This document shows, piece after piece, positions 8,982 through 18,615 of a stretch of DNA of 64,000 nt. A program made the position numbers and the translations under genes. Numbering within the stretch: position 1 is the first letter of the stretch; every line of letters starts with the position of its first letter. The DNA is from Rhodococcus sp. ARC_M5. GTDB taxonomy: Bacteria > Actinomycetota > Actinomycetes > Mycobacteriales > Mycobacteriaceae. Under the pieces are notes generated by a model, which searched no databases, was not told the origin of the DNA, and was given only the letters and a program-made list of their open reading frames with translations. The stretch is from contig NZ_JALGQE010000001.1 in the NCBI RefSeq assembly GCF_022810405.1, positions 186,001 through 250,000 of the forward strand. Reading direction: 5' to 3'.

Positions 8982-10430
8982 ATGGAATACACCGAACTCG
9001 CCGACTACCCCCTCCCCGCCGGTCGCCTGACCGAGTGGGTCCCCCGCGTCGACGACGACCGCTGGGCGCCGGACCCCCGCGGCCTGTCCTTCACGCACCA
9101 GGACCATTGCGAGCGCAGCGCACCGGGCTCGTGGATCGGCACGGTGTTCGAGATTCATCGCCGCTACGACGTCGAGGCAGTGCGCGCAACGATCGCCGCA
9201 TACATGGCTCGCCACGAGGCGTTTCGCACCAAGGTTCGGCGCGACGAGGAATCCGGTTCGTGGCTGCGCCACACCGCTCCGGCAGATGCGGTGCAGGTGA
9301 CCGATCGGGCACACACCGAACCCCGGACCGAGACTCAGGTCTTCAGCCACCTGCACTCCTGGTTCGGCGAAACCGTGTCTCCGACGGCGTGGCCGCACTT
9401 CGTCCTCGCCACCATCGAACCGGACGACGCATCCCGCGCTCTGGCGAACGGGCCGGGAGAGTCGTTCCTGCTCGCGTTCGCCGCCGACCACTCGGTGATG
9501 GACGCCTACAGCCAGATCTATGCCATCAACGAGATCGACCGCCTGTACGCACACGCCCTCGACGGCATCGACCCGGAGTTACCCGAAGTAGGTAGCTATG
9601 TCGACTTCAGCCAGTCCGAGAGGACTCTCGGCGAGACGCTGACCAGCGACCACAGTGCAGTGCGCACCTGGCAGGAATTTCTGTCGGTGGAGGACGGACG
9701 CTTCCCCGCCTTCCCACTGCCGGTGACGGTCGACGGGGCACCCGCTGCCGCCGATCCAGCTGCTCAGAGCAGCATCTCGTCGTGGTTGCTGACGTCCGAC
9801 CAGTCGGATGCCTTCAACTCTGCGTGCCGTACCGCCGGGTACAACATGCAAGCCGGAATACTCGCGGCTCTCGCCTTGACGAACTCGCGCCTGTCCGGCC
9901 GCTCGTCGTTGCGCACCGTGATGCCGATGCACACCAGAGACGAGCAGAAGTGGGCTGCGTCGGTCGGGTGGTACGTCGGCATCCTGCCCATGGAGATCGA
10001 GCTCGACAACGCTCACACCTTCGGGGAGGCACTCGAAGCCGCGGCAACTGCGGGCGCGGCCAACAAGGGTCTGGCACGTATGCCGTACTCGAAGATCGCC
10101 CAGATCCTCGAGTCGACGGAGATTCCCCGATTCGTGGTCTCGTACATCGACCTTCGGTTCCTTCCGGACGCCGCGCAGTGGCAGGGCCGCAAGGGCCGGG
10201 CTCTGCGAAGCAACTGCCACGCCGACGACGAGGTGTACTTCTGGGTCAACAGGACGCTCGAAGGCCTCAACATCTCCGCGCGCTTCCCCAGTTCGGATGT
10301 TGCATCCACCAACGTCCACCGTTTCATCACCGAGTTCGTCGCAGTGTTGACGGCGGTGATCGACTCCGACTGCGGTGCCGATACGGTGCTCACGTCGGCC
10401 TCGCAGTCGGTGGTCGTCGCCGCAGAGTGA
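8982..10430 (+). CDS. PapA-type acyltransferase (condensation domain) A
   Basis: A 482-residue protein with the layout of mycobacterial PapA1/PapA2/PapA3, which acylate trehalose glycolipids. The N-terminal signature is PAGRLTEWVP (12-21). The catalytic motif is DH170-S-V-M-D174 (HxxxD; the usual following Gly is Ala). GSYVDFS follows at 204-210, then FPAFPLP, which PapA1 also has (as FPEFPLP). No signal peptide is seen. It is the first gene of a run of three papA-like genes read in the same direction, and is most similar by eye to the paralogue at 14797, with the shared opening ME[YF]TELADY. The acyl donor and acceptor are unknown. Confidence 0.75.
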   Translation: MEYTELADYPLPAGRLTEWVPRVDDDRWAPDPRGLSFTHQDHCERSAPGSWIGTVFEIHRRYDVEAVRATIAAYMARHEAFRTKVRRDEESGSWLRHTAPADAVQVTDRAHTEPRTETQVFSHLHSWFGETVSPTAWPHFVLATIEPDDASRALANGPGESFLLAFAADHSVMDAYSQIYAINEIDRLYAHALDGIDPELPEVGSYVDFSQSERTLGETLTSDHSAVRTWQEFLSVEDGRFPAFPLPVTVDGAPAAADPAAQSSISSWLLTSDQSDAFNSACRTAGYNMQAGILAALALTNSRLSGRSSLRTVMPMHTRDEQKWAASVGWYVGILPMEIELDNAHTFGEALEAAATAGAANKGLARMPYSKIAQILESTEIPRFVVSYIDLRFLPDAAQWQGRKGRALRSNCHADDEVYFWVNRTLEGLNISARFPSSDVASTNVHRFITEFVAVLTAVIDSDCGADTVLTSASQSVVVAAE

Positions 10431-10476
10431 GCCATCGAATCGGGCCGCGGCCCCAACCGAAAAGGATGAAGCGACG

Positions 10477-11934
10477 ATGATCATCACCGCAATGGGCAGG
10501 TGGAATCCCGCTCCCGGCCGTCTGCTCGAGTGGCATCCGACGGCGGCGGCCGAAGCGATCGCCGCTGCGGCACCGGCCGATTCGACTCCGCCGTCGTTTC
10601 TCCAGGAGGACCATCTGAAGGCGGCCTGGGCGGCACGCGAACGCGGCGATGTTCACACCGCCTACACCGGGGTCGCAACCGAGATCGACGGTGACGTGGA
10701 CACGGACGCGATGAGCCGCGCGCTGGCCGCCTACGTAGTGCGTCACGAGGGCCTGCGTTGCTGGTTCGAGATCGAGAACAACACCGTCGTTCGACATCTC
10801 GCCACCCCCGAGGTAGCCGCGTTCGAGGTGTCGGACGCCGGTCATGCGACTGACGACGAGCAGTTCCAACGCTATGTGCGCCAACGGTTCTCGTCCGAGG
10901 CAACCGCGGACGTCTGGCCCGGGTTCGTCGTCGGTGTCGTCGCCAGGCCCGGTAGCTTCACCCTGCACTACGGTGCCGACCATGCGTTCACCGACGGCGG
11001 TTCGCAGGCATTGGTCATCAGCGAATTGGCCGATCTGTACGCCCTCGAGACCGGAGCACAGGTACCCGAACCTGCAGAAGCAGGTAGCCATCTGACCTAC
11101 GCCGCCGACGAACGGGCACGAGCGGCAACATTCGGGTCCGATGCTCCCGAAATCGCCGCCTGGCGAGACATCTTCACCCGGCACGACGGCCGGATGCCCC
11201 GATTCCCACTCGACCTCGGGCTCGCACCCGGTGAGAAAGCCCCGGTTCGCATCGTCGAACGTCACTTGCTGGACAAGGACCTGACTGCCGCATTCGACGC
11301 CGCATGCAAGGCCGCCGGGGCCCGGATGAGCAGCGGCATCTTCGCCGCCGTCGGGATCACCGACTTCGAATTGGCCGGTGCCACCGACTACTTCGGGATC
11401 ACCGTACTGAGTACCCGGCACCACGGTGACTACGGACAGTCTCAGGGGTGGTTCGTCAATTTCGCTCCGGTCGCGTTCGAGGTGGCAGGACACGACACGT
11501 TCTCCGACGTCGCGGCCCTGGCGCACCGAGGCTTCGAGGAGGCCAAACAGATCGCCGAGGCCCCGGTGCACGCCGTACTCGGCGCTCTGGCTGCCGACGG
11601 CACTCTGGGTAGCGAGCTGGCGGTCAGCCCGAACATGCTCTCGTACATCGACTTTCGCTGGTTCCCCGGCGTCGGGCGAGACGCCGACACACGCGCGAAG
11701 CACTTCACCGGAGAAGGTTCGACGTCCAACGCATCGATGTGGATCAACCGAGACGGTGAGCACCTGTATCTGGTGGCACAAACCCCCGATACCGAGGTCG
11801 CCGCCGCTGCGGTGCAGCGATACCACGACCACCTCGCGCACGTGCTGAACACCATTGCCCGCGAGGGTGATTACGACATCACGCTCGACCATCTCGTTCA
11901 GGAGCCGGCCGGTGCGGGTCACCTCGATCACTGA
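10477..11934 (+). CDS. PapA-type acyltransferase (condensation domain) B
   Basis: A 485-residue PapA1-like protein. Its opening, W-N-P-A-P-G-R-L-L-E-W-H-P-T (9-22), is strikingly like the W-D-P-A-P-G start of M. tuberculosis PapA1 as I recall it. The catalytic motif is DH169-A-F-T-D173-GG. AEAGSHL and MPRFPLDLG follow in the middle. The ATG at 10477 is preceded by AAAGGA at 10461-10466; the frame is open upstream but that part overlaps the previous gene. It is probably cotranscribed with the gene ending at 10430. Acylation of a sugar lipid is inferred from the family. Confidence 0.75.
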   Translation: MIITAMGRWNPAPGRLLEWHPTAAAEAIAAAAPADSTPPSFLQEDHLKAAWAARERGDVHTAYTGVATEIDGDVDTDAMSRALAAYVVRHEGLRCWFEIENNTVVRHLATPEVAAFEVSDAGHATDDEQFQRYVRQRFSSEATADVWPGFVVGVVARPGSFTLHYGADHAFTDGGSQALVISELADLYALETGAQVPEPAEAGSHLTYAADERARAATFGSDAPEIAAWRDIFTRHDGRMPRFPLDLGLAPGEKAPVRIVERHLLDKDLTAAFDAACKAAGARMSSGIFAAVGITDFELAGATDYFGITVLSTRHHGDYGQSQGWFVNFAPVAFEVAGHDTFSDVAALAHRGFEEAKQIAEAPVHAVLGALAADGTLGSELAVSPNMLSYIDFRWFPGVGRDADTRAKHFTGEGSTSNASMWINRDGEHLYLVAQTPDTEVAAAAVQRYHDHLAHVLNTIAREGDYDITLDHLVQEPAGAGHLDH

Positions 11935-13285
11935 GTTCACCCCGCGTGCGGGTGCGCTGATCGAGTTCACCGCCGTCGTCACCGGCGATCCGCGACCCTC
12001 GCCCATTCCACCGTCGTTCAACCAGCTGTTTCACCTGGGCGATCTGGAGAAGGCCGAGCGCGTCTGGATCGCCGGGTCCTTCGATGTCCAGGGCAGCATC
12101 GATATCGAAGCACTCGGGTGGTCATTCGAGCGTTTGATCGACCGCCACGACACCCTGCGCAGTGCGTTCGTCCGCAGAACGGCAGGGGTCGAACGGACGC
12201 TCTACGAGCCGGGTGCCGTCGAGATGCGGCAGTCCACTCGATCCGCTGTCGCGTCGGCGTCCACGCTTCGGGATCAGCTCCGAAGCGCACTCCAACTACA
12301 CTGTGATGCACGGCAATTCCCGTCGTACACCTGTTTCGGCATCGACCGGCCGGACACCTCGACCGTGCTGTGCGCATTCGACCACGCCAACGTCGACGCC
12401 ATGTCCATCGCCGTGGTCGTCGACGAGATACACACCCTGTACGACGCCCACCGTCGCTGCCCGTCGAGACCGGACGTGGACCTGCCTCCGGTAGGTGGGT
12501 TCGTCGAGTACTGCCGCATCGAGGCAACCGAGCCGCGCGTCGATCCCGCGGACGAGCGCATGGTGCGGTGGGCGAACTTTCTCACCGAGTGCGGGGGCAC
12601 CACGCCGCGTTTCCCCTTCGACCTCGGCCTCGCCGACGGTGACGCCGCGCCACAGGCAACGGCGCTCACCCCCGTGCTCGATGCGCGGCACACCCTCGAA
12701 TTCGAGCAGCTCTGCGCCGGATCGGGAGCCGGCATGTTCGCAGGCGTCGTCGCTGCCATCGCGCAGGCCGGTGCCGCCATCGGCGGACCGAGCCGCATGC
12801 CGTTTCTGTTCCCGCTGCACACCCGCCATCAGCAGAAGTGGTCGCGAGCCCTGGGCTGGTTCACCACCAATGCCCCCATGACCGTCGAGGTCGGAACCCA
12901 CCTCTCCGACACGATCACCGCCGCCCACAGCGCGTTTCGGGCAGCACTGCCGTTGAGCACCGTCCCGATCCCCCAGGTGTTGGCCAATCTCGGCGATGCG
13001 TTCACGCTGTCGCGTCGAGACGTGTTCATGGTGTCCTACATCGACTACACGAGAATCGACGGACACGAACTCTTCGAGGACTCGAACGCACACCACATCA
13101 GCAATGCCACGGTGTCCGACGACGCCCAGTTCTGGGTCTCCCGCACCCCCTCGGGACTGGCCCTGCGAGCACGCTTCCCCGACACACCCACGGCACGCGC
13201 GGTGATGGCCGCGTTCACCGCCGAACTCGTCGCCCTCATGCGGGCCTGCACAACGAAGCCCGACATCGCTGCCCTGACGCCCTGA
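11912..13285 (+). CDS. PapA-type acyltransferase (condensation domain) C
   Basis: A 457-residue relative of the two preceding proteins, with the N-terminal signature PRAGALIEF (11-19). The motif is FDH158-A-N-V-D162-A, so the Gly after the catalytic Asp is replaced by Ala, as in paralogue [13 protein letters not shown] follows. The chosen start is GTG 11912, with AGGAG at 11900-11904, overlapping the end of the previous gene by 23 bases, so translation is probably coupled. It ends the three-gene run; a new promoter (TAGGAT, 13301-13306) precedes sseA. It is shorter and more divergent than A, B and D and may have a different substrate. Confidence 0.7.
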   Translation: MRVTSITEFTPRAGALIEFTAVVTGDPRPSPIPPSFNQLFHLGDLEKAERVWIAGSFDVQGSIDIEALGWSFERLIDRHDTLRSAFVRRTAGVERTLYEPGAVEMRQSTRSAVASASTLRDQLRSALQLHCDARQFPSYTCFGIDRPDTSTVLCAFDHANVDAMSIAVVVDEIHTLYDAHRRCPSRPDVDLPPVGGFVEYCRIEATEPRVDPADERMVRWANFLTECGGTTPRFPFDLGLADGDAAPQATALTPVLDARHTLEFEQLCAGSGAGMFAGVVAAIAQAGAAIGGPSRMPFLFPLHTRHQQKWSRALGWFTTNAPMTVEVGTHLSDTITAAHSAFRAALPLSTVPIPQVLANLGDAFTLSRRDVFMVSYIDYTRIDGHELFEDSNAHHISNATVSDDAQFWVSRTPSGLALRARFPDTPTARAVMAAFTAELVALMRACTTKPDIAALTP

Positions 13286-13300
13286 CGAACCGATTCCGCA

Positions 13301-13306
13301 TAGGAT
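13301..13306 (+). promoter_or_regulatory. Probable -10 element of sseA-sufE operon
   Basis: TAGGAT, 65 bases before the sseA GTG, in the short gap after the papA-like operon. Confidence 0.35.
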
Positions 13307-13371
13307 CGACAGTGCAGTCCGTTCACCCCCGGGCGGGCCGCGAGCCGAATATCTTCCGTAGGAGCCGATAC

Positions 13372-14268
13372 GTGCCTGTACCAACCGATTCCAACGCAAC
13401 GTTCGCCGACTATGCGCATCCGGATCGTCTCGTATCGACCGAATGGCTGTCCGCTCATCTCGGCACCCCCGGCCTTCGCGTCGTCGAATCCGACGAGGAC
13501 GTGTTGCTCTACGACGTCGGCCACATCCCCGGTGCCGTCAAGATCGACTGGCATCTCGACCTCAACGATCCGGTCACCCGCGACTACATCGACGGCGAGC
13601 AGTTCTCGACACTGATGAGCCGCAAGGGTATTTCGCGAGAAGACACCATCGTCGTGTACGGCGACAAGAGCAACTGGTGGGCCGCGTACGCACTGTGGGT
13701 GTTCACCCTCTTCGGCCATCAGGACGTCCGTCTGCTCGACGGAGGTCGTGACGCCTGGCTGTCGGAGAACCGTGACACCACGCTCGATGTCCCCGAGTTC
13801 CCCGCAACCGACTACCCGGTAGTCGAGCGTGACGACGCACCCATCCGTGCGTTCGCCTCCGACGTGCTCGGCTCGCTCGGCACCGTGCCACTGATCGACG
13901 TTCGCTCCCCCGCCGAGTACACCGGCGAGCGCACCCACATGCCCGACTACCCGGAAGAAGGCGCGCTGCGAGGAGGCCACATCCCCACCGCCGTGAGCAT
14001 CCCGTGGGCCAAGGCGGCTGCACCGGACGGACGCTTCCGTTCCCGCAAGGAACTCGACGAGATCTACTCCGACACCTCCTCGACCGACGAGGTGATCGCC
14101 TACTGCCGCATCGGTGAGCGGTCGAGTCACACCTGGTTCGTGTTGACCCACCTCCTCGGATACGACTCGGTTCGCAATTACGACGGCTCGTGGACCGAAT
14201 GGGGCAACGCCGTTCGCGTCCCGATCGCCAAGGGCGAGGAGCCCGGATCGGCTCCGGCGGCTCGATGA
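13372..14268 (+). CDS. sseA: Thiosulfate/3-mercaptopyruvate sulfurtransferase
   Basis: A 298-residue tandem-rhodanese protein, the usual size for SseA/CysA2. It moves sulfane sulfur from thiosulfate or mercaptopyruvate to a thiophilic acceptor through a persulfide on the active-site Cys. The C-terminal domain holds the active loop C245-R-I-G-E-R-S. The N-terminal domain has VVYGDKSN at the equivalent place and no Cys, so it is structural. The start GTG 13372 has AGGAG at 13360-13364. The sufE-like gene overlaps the stop (ATGA). In mycobacteria the same pair lies directly between maf and accA3; here acyltransferase genes flank it on both sides. Confidence 0.9.
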   Translation: MPVPTDSNATFADYAHPDRLVSTEWLSAHLGTPGLRVVESDEDVLLYDVGHIPGAVKIDWHLDLNDPVTRDYIDGEQFSTLMSRKGISREDTIVVYGDKSNWWAAYALWVFTLFGHQDVRLLDGGRDAWLSENRDTTLDVPEFPATDYPVVERDDAPIRAFASDVLGSLGTVPLIDVRSPAEYTGERTHMPDYPEEGALRGGHIPTAVSIPWAKAAAPDGRFRSRKELDEIYSDTSSTDEVIAYCRIGERSSHTWFVLTHLLGYDSVRNYDGSWTEWGNAVRVPIAKGEEPGSAPAAR

Positions 14269-14678
14269 GTTCCCTTCCGGAATCGCTGGCCGAGATCGTC
14301 GAGGACTTCGCCGCAGTGGAGGGCCAGGACAAACTGCAGCTGCTGCTGGAGTTCAGTCGCGAACTGCCTCCGCTGCCCGAGCACCTGGCCCAGGATGCGA
14401 TGGAACCGGTGCCGGAGTGCCAGTCTCCGCTGTTCCTGTCGGTCGACGCGGGAGATCCGGCGCGGATCCAGTTGTACTTCAGCGCCCCGCCGGAAGCGCC
14501 GACCACGCGGGGGTTCGCCTCGATCCTCGCGCAGGGACTCGACGGTCTCAGCGCACAGGAGATCCTCGACGTGCCGGACGACTTCTACTCGGCGCTGGGG
14601 CTGAGCGACGCGGTCAGCCCGCTACGACTGCGCGGAATGTCGGCGATGCTGGCGCGGATCAAGCGTCACCTGCGTTGA
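14265..14678 (+). CDS. SufE-like sulfur acceptor protein
   Basis: A 137-residue SufE-family protein. SufE takes sulfur from a cysteine desulfurase (or here perhaps from SseA) on a conserved Cys and passes it to Fe-S assembly. The acceptor Cys is C52 in [12 protein letters not shown], matching the family CQS motif. The ATG overlaps the sseA stop, so the two are coupled, as in the M. tuberculosis pair Rv3283-Rv3284. It is followed by a terminator-like hairpin. Confidence 0.85.
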   Translation: MSSLPESLAEIVEDFAAVEGQDKLQLLLEFSRELPPLPEHLAQDAMEPVPECQSPLFLSVDAGDPARIQLYFSAPPEAPTTRGFASILAQGLDGLSAQEILDVPDDFYSALGLSDAVSPLRLRGMSAMLARIKRHLR

Positions 14679-14681
14679 CGG

Positions 14682-14704
14682 GCGACGGTAGCGCGCCGTC
14701 GTCT
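14682..14704 (+). terminator. Hairpin terminator after sufE-like gene
   Basis: Stem GGCGACGG / CCGTCGTC (one G-T pair) with loop TAGCGCG, starting 3 bases after the stop. It is followed by TTGATC rather than a long T-run, as is common in actinobacteria. Confidence 0.5.
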
Positions 14705-14734
14705 TGATCGATACAACGGGTCGTCGTTAGACTC
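14705..14734 (+). promoter_or_regulatory. Promoter of papA-like gene D
   Basis: TTGATC (14705-14710), 18 bases, then TAGACT (14729-14734), which fits a housekeeping promoter. The block TTAGACTCCG (14728-14737) recurs upstream of accA3 at 16335-16344. Confidence 0.5.
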
Positions 14735-14740
14735 CGCGGC

Positions 14741-14759
14741 AGGGCTGCAAGGGCCCTGT
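14741..14759 (+). repeat. Hairpin CAGGGC-N7-GCCCTG in leader
   Basis: A perfect 6-bp stem just downstream of the likely transcription start of the papA-like gene D and about 40 bases before its ATG. It could affect leader folding or bind a regulator. Confidence 0.35.
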
Positions 14760-14796
14760 CCCCCGATGCGTACGACGAAGGTTGGTTGCTGCCGAT

Positions 14797-16266
14797 ATGG
14801 AGTTCACGGAGTTGGCGGACTACGCGGTTCCCGCGGGCACGCTCACCGAGTGGATACCCAGCGTCGGCCCGCAGGCCCGCACGCCGGAAGCGGCAGGGTG
14901 GCGGCCCGACGCCAGGCCGACGTCCTACGTCCACGAGGCACACCTGCGGACGAGCCTGAGCAGTCCTCGTCGCGGTCGTGAGTCATGGCTCGGCGCGGCC
15001 TTCGAGATCGCGGGCCCCTTGGACAAGCCTGCGTTTCGCCGGGCAGTTCTGAACTGGATAGACCGGCACGAGGCGATGCGTTCGAGCGCGTCGATCGACG
15101 AGGTGACGGGCGAGATGACGCGGGTGACCGCCGCACAGGGAGCTATCGACATCTGGCAGGTCGAGCAGGAGCGGTGCGCGCAATCGAGCGAGGTCTTCGA
15201 GCACCTGCAGTATCTCTTCGACGAGTTCACCTCGCCGTTGATCTGGCCGGCCTATGCCTTCGTGACGCTCGAACCGGTGGACGAGACGCGTCCGATCACC
15301 GTGTTCTTCGCAGCGGATCACTCGATCATCGACGGGCTGTCCACGGTGCTGGTGGCCCACGAGATCGCTGCTCTGTACGGAGAAGAACTCGGCGGTGCGC
15401 CTGCCGCCCTCTTCGAGGCCGGCAGCTACCTCGACTTCGGTTCCTCCGAACGCGAGAGGAATGCGGAACTGGAGCATTCGCACGACGCTGTGCGGATCTG
15501 GCGGGACTTTCTCGTCGACGGCGACGGCGAGCTACCTGCCTTTCCCCTCGACATCGGTGATCCGAGCCCGGACGATCTGCCCCAGGGCGGTTTGTCCGCG
15601 TGGGTGCTCGACCCCGATCAGGCCGACGCGTTCTCGGTCGCGTGCCGCAAGACCGGGCACAGCCTGTTCGCCGGTTTGCTCGCAGTGCTGGCCATCACCG
15701 GTTCCGAACTGGGCGGCGGCACTCGCTTTCGCACGGTGACTCCGGTCCACACCCGGGACGAGCCCCAATGGGCATCCGCGCTGGGTTGGTTCGTCGGACT
15801 GTGCCCCATATCGTTCGACATCGCCGGCACGGACTCGTTCGGCTCGGTGGTGGCAGCGGCCTCGGCCGAGGTGAAGAAAACCAAACCGATCGCCCGCGTT
15901 CCTCTGGATCGCGTGTTCACCACTCTCGGCTACTCCGCCCGCCCGCGTTTCGTCGTGTCGTTCATGGATGTCCGGTTCGCACCGGCCGCCGAGCACTGGC
16001 CGGACTGGAACGCCCGAGCCCTGCGTAGTAAGCAGTATCAGCACGACGTCTACATCTGGATCAATCGCACACCGCAGGGAATGAACATCGCGGCGCGCTA
16101 CCCCAACACCGAGCAGGCAACCGCGCGGGTCCACGAGTACGTCGGTGCCTTCCGCGCACTGTTGACCGATGTCGCGGACACCGGGACGGCCCGGTTCCCT
16201 GTCGCGAGCGACGAGCGCTCCGATATCGGGCATCTCGACTCCGGTCAGATCGCTACCAATCAGTAG
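14797..16266 (+). CDS. PapA-type acyltransferase (condensation domain) D
   Basis: A 489-residue close paralogue of the protein at 8982. Both open ME[YF]TELADY followed by PAG-x-LTEW, and share GSY[VL]DF and [FL]PAFPL. The catalytic motif is AADH175-S-I-I-D179-G. It retains the canonical Gly after the Asp that paralogue A has lost. It lies alone between the sseA-sufE pair and accA3, whereas A-C lie before sseA. Its own promoter precedes it, and the ribosome-binding site is weak (AAGG, about 15 bases upstream). Its placement next to accA3 and a shared promoter block suggest coordinated expression with acyl-CoA carboxylation. The product is unknown. Confidence 0.75.
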   Translation: MEFTELADYAVPAGTLTEWIPSVGPQARTPEAAGWRPDARPTSYVHEAHLRTSLSSPRRGRESWLGAAFEIAGPLDKPAFRRAVLNWIDRHEAMRSSASIDEVTGEMTRVTAAQGAIDIWQVEQERCAQSSEVFEHLQYLFDEFTSPLIWPAYAFVTLEPVDETRPITVFFAADHSIIDGLSTVLVAHEIAALYGEELGGAPAALFEAGSYLDFGSSERERNAELEHSHDAVRIWRDFLVDGDGELPAFPLDIGDPSPDDLPQGGLSAWVLDPDQADAFSVACRKTGHSLFAGLLAVLAITGSELGGGTRFRTVTPVHTRDEPQWASALGWFVGLCPISFDIAGTDSFGSVVAAASAEVKKTKPIARVPLDRVFTTLGYSARPRFVVSFMDVRFAPAAEHWPDWNARALRSKQYQHDVYIWINRTPQGMNIAARYPNTEQATARVHEYVGAFRALLTDVADTGTARFPVASDERSDIGHLDSGQIATNQ

Positions 16267-16310
16267 CCCCCGGCGGCTCGCCACCGATGCACTGCAGCTG
16301 TGTGGACCGA

Positions 16311-16341
16311 TTGCAGCGATGACAGTGCCGGTGCTTAGACT
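16311..16341 (+). promoter_or_regulatory. Promoter of accA3
   Basis: TTGCAG (16311-16316), 19 bases, then TAGACT (16336-16341), giving a leader of about 45 bases. It shares TTAGACTCCG with the promoter of the adjacent papA-like gene. Confidence 0.45.
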
Positions 16342-16394
16342 CCGACGTGACGTTCGCAACGATGCACGCGAGAAATACATCCGTAGGAGGCTCA

Positions 16395-18188
16395 GTGCCC
16401 AGCCATGCCAGTGCTCAGATCACCAAGGTTCTTGTCGCCAATCGTGGTGAGATCGCGGTGCGGGTGATCCGGGCGGCCGCCGATGCCGGGTTGGCCAGTG
16501 TCGCTGTGTATGCCGAGCCCGATGCCGATGCCCCGTTCGTACGCCTGGCCGACGAAGCCTTCGCCCTCGGTGGGCAGACATCGGCGGAGTCGTATCTGGT
16601 GATCGACAAGATCCTCGACGCCGCCGCCAAGTCCGGTGCCGACGCCATCCACCCCGGCTACGGATTCCTCTCCGAGAACGCCGACTTCGCCCAGGCCGTG
16701 ATCGACGCCGGACTGATCTGGATCGGACCGTCCCCCCAGTCCATCCGCGACCTCGGCGACAAGGTCACCGCCCGCCACATCGCCGCCCGCGCGAAGGCAC
16801 CGTCGGTCCCCGGCACCTCCGAACCGGTCAAGGACGCCGACGAAATCCTCGCGTTCGTCGACGAACACGGCCTCCCCATCGCCATCAAAGCCGCATTCGG
16901 TGGCGGCGGGCGCGGCATGAAAGTGGCCCGCACCCGCGAAGAAATCCCCGAACTGTTCGACTCGGCCACCCGCGAAGCCGTCGCCGCATTCGGGCGTGGG
17001 GAATGCTTCGTCGAACGCTACCTCGACAAGCCACGCCACGTCGAAGCCCAGGTCATCGCCGACCAACACGGCAACGTCATCGTCGCCGGTACCCGCGACT
17101 GCTCCCTGCAACGCCGCTTCCAGAAACTCGTCGAAGAAGCCCCCGCCCCGTTCCTCACCGACGCCCAACGCAAAGAAATCCACTCCAGCGCCAAAGCCAT
17201 CTGCCTCGAAGCCGGCTACTACGGAGCCGGGACGGTCGAATACCTCGTCGGCCAAGACGGCCTCGTGTCGTTCCTGGAGGTCAACACCCGACTGCAGGTC
17301 GAGCATCCCGTCACCGAAGAAACCTCCGGCATCGACCTCGTGCTGCAGCAGTTCAAGATCGCCAACGGCGAAGAACTGTCCATCACCGAGGACCCGGAAC
17401 CACGCGGGCATTCGTTCGAGTTCCGGATCAACGGCGAAGACGCCGGCCGCGGGTTCCTGCCCGCCCCCGGACCGGTCACCACCTTCACCGCCCCCTCCGG
17501 CCCCGGAGTGCGTGTCGATTCCGGTGTCGAATCCGGCAGTGTGATCGGTGGCCAGTTCGATTCGATGCTCGCCAAACTCATCGTCACCGGAGCCACCCGC
17601 AACGAAGCCCTCGCACGCTCGCGCCGCGCGCTCGCGGAGTTCACCGTCGACGGGTTGGCGACGGTCATCCCGTTCCACGCTGCGGTGGTCTCCGATCCCG
17701 CGTTCATCGGCGACGGCGAGTCGTTCGCGGTGCACACCCGCTGGATCGAAACCGAATGGGACAACCAGGTACCCCCGTTCACCGCCGGCCAGCCGATCGA
17801 CGACGACGACGCACTACCCCGCCAGTCCGTCGTCGTCGAGGTCGGGGGCCGACGTGTCGAGGTCTCCCTGCCCGGGGAACTGTCCCTCGGCGGCAACAAC
17901 GGCGGGAATGCCGGTGCGGTGCGGCGTAAACCCAAAGCCCGTACCCGCGGCGGTGCCGGAGCAGGAGCCGCCTCCGGAGACTCGGTCACCGCACCGATGC
18001 AGGGCACCGTGGTCAAAGTCGCCGTCGAAGAAGGCCAGGAAGTCGCCGCCGGTGACCTCGTCGCCGTCCTCGAAGCGATGAAAATGGAAAACCCCGTCAA
18101 CGCCCACAAAGCAGGCACCATCACCGGCCTGACCGTCACCGCAGGCGACGCCATCACCCAAGGCACCGTCCTCGCAGAGATCAAATGA
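16395..18188 (+). CDS. accA3: Acyl-CoA carboxylase alpha subunit (biotin carboxylase + carrier)
   Basis: A 597-residue fusion of biotin carboxylase and biotin carboxyl carrier, close to the 600 of mycobacterial AccA3. It carboxylates its own biotin with ATP and bicarbonate and feeds AccD partners. It opens with [13 protein letters not shown]. The ATP-grasp glycine loop is GGGGRGMK near residue 170, and the catalytic region holds [14 protein letters not shown]. An Ala/Gly linker precedes the carrier domain with EAMKM, where K563 is the biotinylated lysine. The start GTG 16395 has TAGGAGG at 16384-16390. Together with accD5/accE (1080-3001) it completes the carboxylase; birA would biotinylate it. 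Confidence 0.94.
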   Translation: MPSHASAQITKVLVANRGEIAVRVIRAAADAGLASVAVYAEPDADAPFVRLADEAFALGGQTSAESYLVIDKILDAAAKSGADAIHPGYGFLSENADFAQAVIDAGLIWIGPSPQSIRDLGDKVTARHIAARAKAPSVPGTSEPVKDADEILAFVDEHGLPIAIKAAFGGGGRGMKVARTREEIPELFDSATREAVAAFGRGECFVERYLDKPRHVEAQVIADQHGNVIVAGTRDCSLQRRFQKLVEEAPAPFLTDAQRKEIHSSAKAICLEAGYYGAGTVEYLVGQDGLVSFLEVNTRLQVEHPVTEETSGIDLVLQQFKIANGEELSITEDPEPRGHSFEFRINGEDAGRGFLPAPGPVTTFTAPSGPGVRVDSGVESGSVIGGQFDSMLAKLIVTGATRNEALARSRRALAEFTVDGLATVIPFHAAVVSDPAFIGDGESFAVHTRWIETEWDNQVPPFTAGQPIDDDDALPRQSVVVEVGGRRVEVSLPGELSLGGNNGGNAGAVRRKPKARTRGGAGAGAASGDSVTAPMQGTVVKVAVEEGQEVAAGDLVAVLEAMKMENPVNAHKAGTITGLTVTAGDAITQGTVLAEIK

Positions 18189-18195
18189 CGTAGCG

Positions 18196-18615
18196 ATGTC
18201 CGAGCTTCCGGAAATTCGGATCGGTACGGCCGATCGGGAGAAGGCCCTCGAGGCACTGAGCCTGCACTTCAGTGAGGGGCGGCTGACTGTGCCCGAATTC
18301 GACGAGCGCAGCGCCGTCGTTGCTTCGGCGACGACGCGTGGGGAGATCGACAAGGTATTCGTCGATCTCCCCGCTACTTCGACGTCGCACACACCCGCCC
18401 AGCTCGGGAAGTCTCCGGCACCGGCCGAGGGCGGTGCCGGAATCGATTGGCGCGCAGTGGTGATGCCCCTGGTCATCTTCGGTTCACTGGCATTGTTCTT
18501 CCTCACCGACTTCGATCAGAATTGGCTCTTCTTCCTTCTCATTCCCCTCGCCGGTGCCTTGCTGTCCGCAGGCGGTCACTCGAAGAATTCGAAGAAAAAG
18601 AAGAAGGATCGTTGA
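18196..18615 (+). CDS. DUF1707 membrane-anchored protein
   Basis: A 139-residue protein with an N-terminal DUF1707 domain: IRIGTADREKALEALSLHFS, then GRLTVPEFDER. This short helical module is typical of actinobacterial membrane proteins. After a linker come two closely spaced hydrophobic segments (about 88-105 and 109-125), and a Lys-rich tail SKKKKKD that would stay in the cytosol. The family is thought to act in envelope-linked regulation, but no function is proven. It follows accA3 by 7 bases and overlaps the next gene, so it may be read from the accA3 promoter. Confidence 0.75.
   Translation: MSELPEIRIGTADREKALEALSLHFSEGRLTVPEFDERSAVVASATTRGEIDKVFVDLPATSTSHTPAQLGKSPAPAEGGAGIDWRAVVMPLVIFGSLALFFLTDFDQNWLFFLLIPLAGALLSAGGHSKNSKKKKKDR

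Noticed and set aside
10390-12021. 543-codon minus-strand open frame across papA-like genes B and C
   Set aside because: It spans two real genes in antisense, has no family motif and reads as shadow translation.
4272-16266. Mobile island with integrase, IS or tRNA attachment site
   Set aside because: No transposase, integrase, tRNA or flanking direct repeat was seen at the edges; base composition by eye is like the surroundings except for the 8725-8850 stretch.
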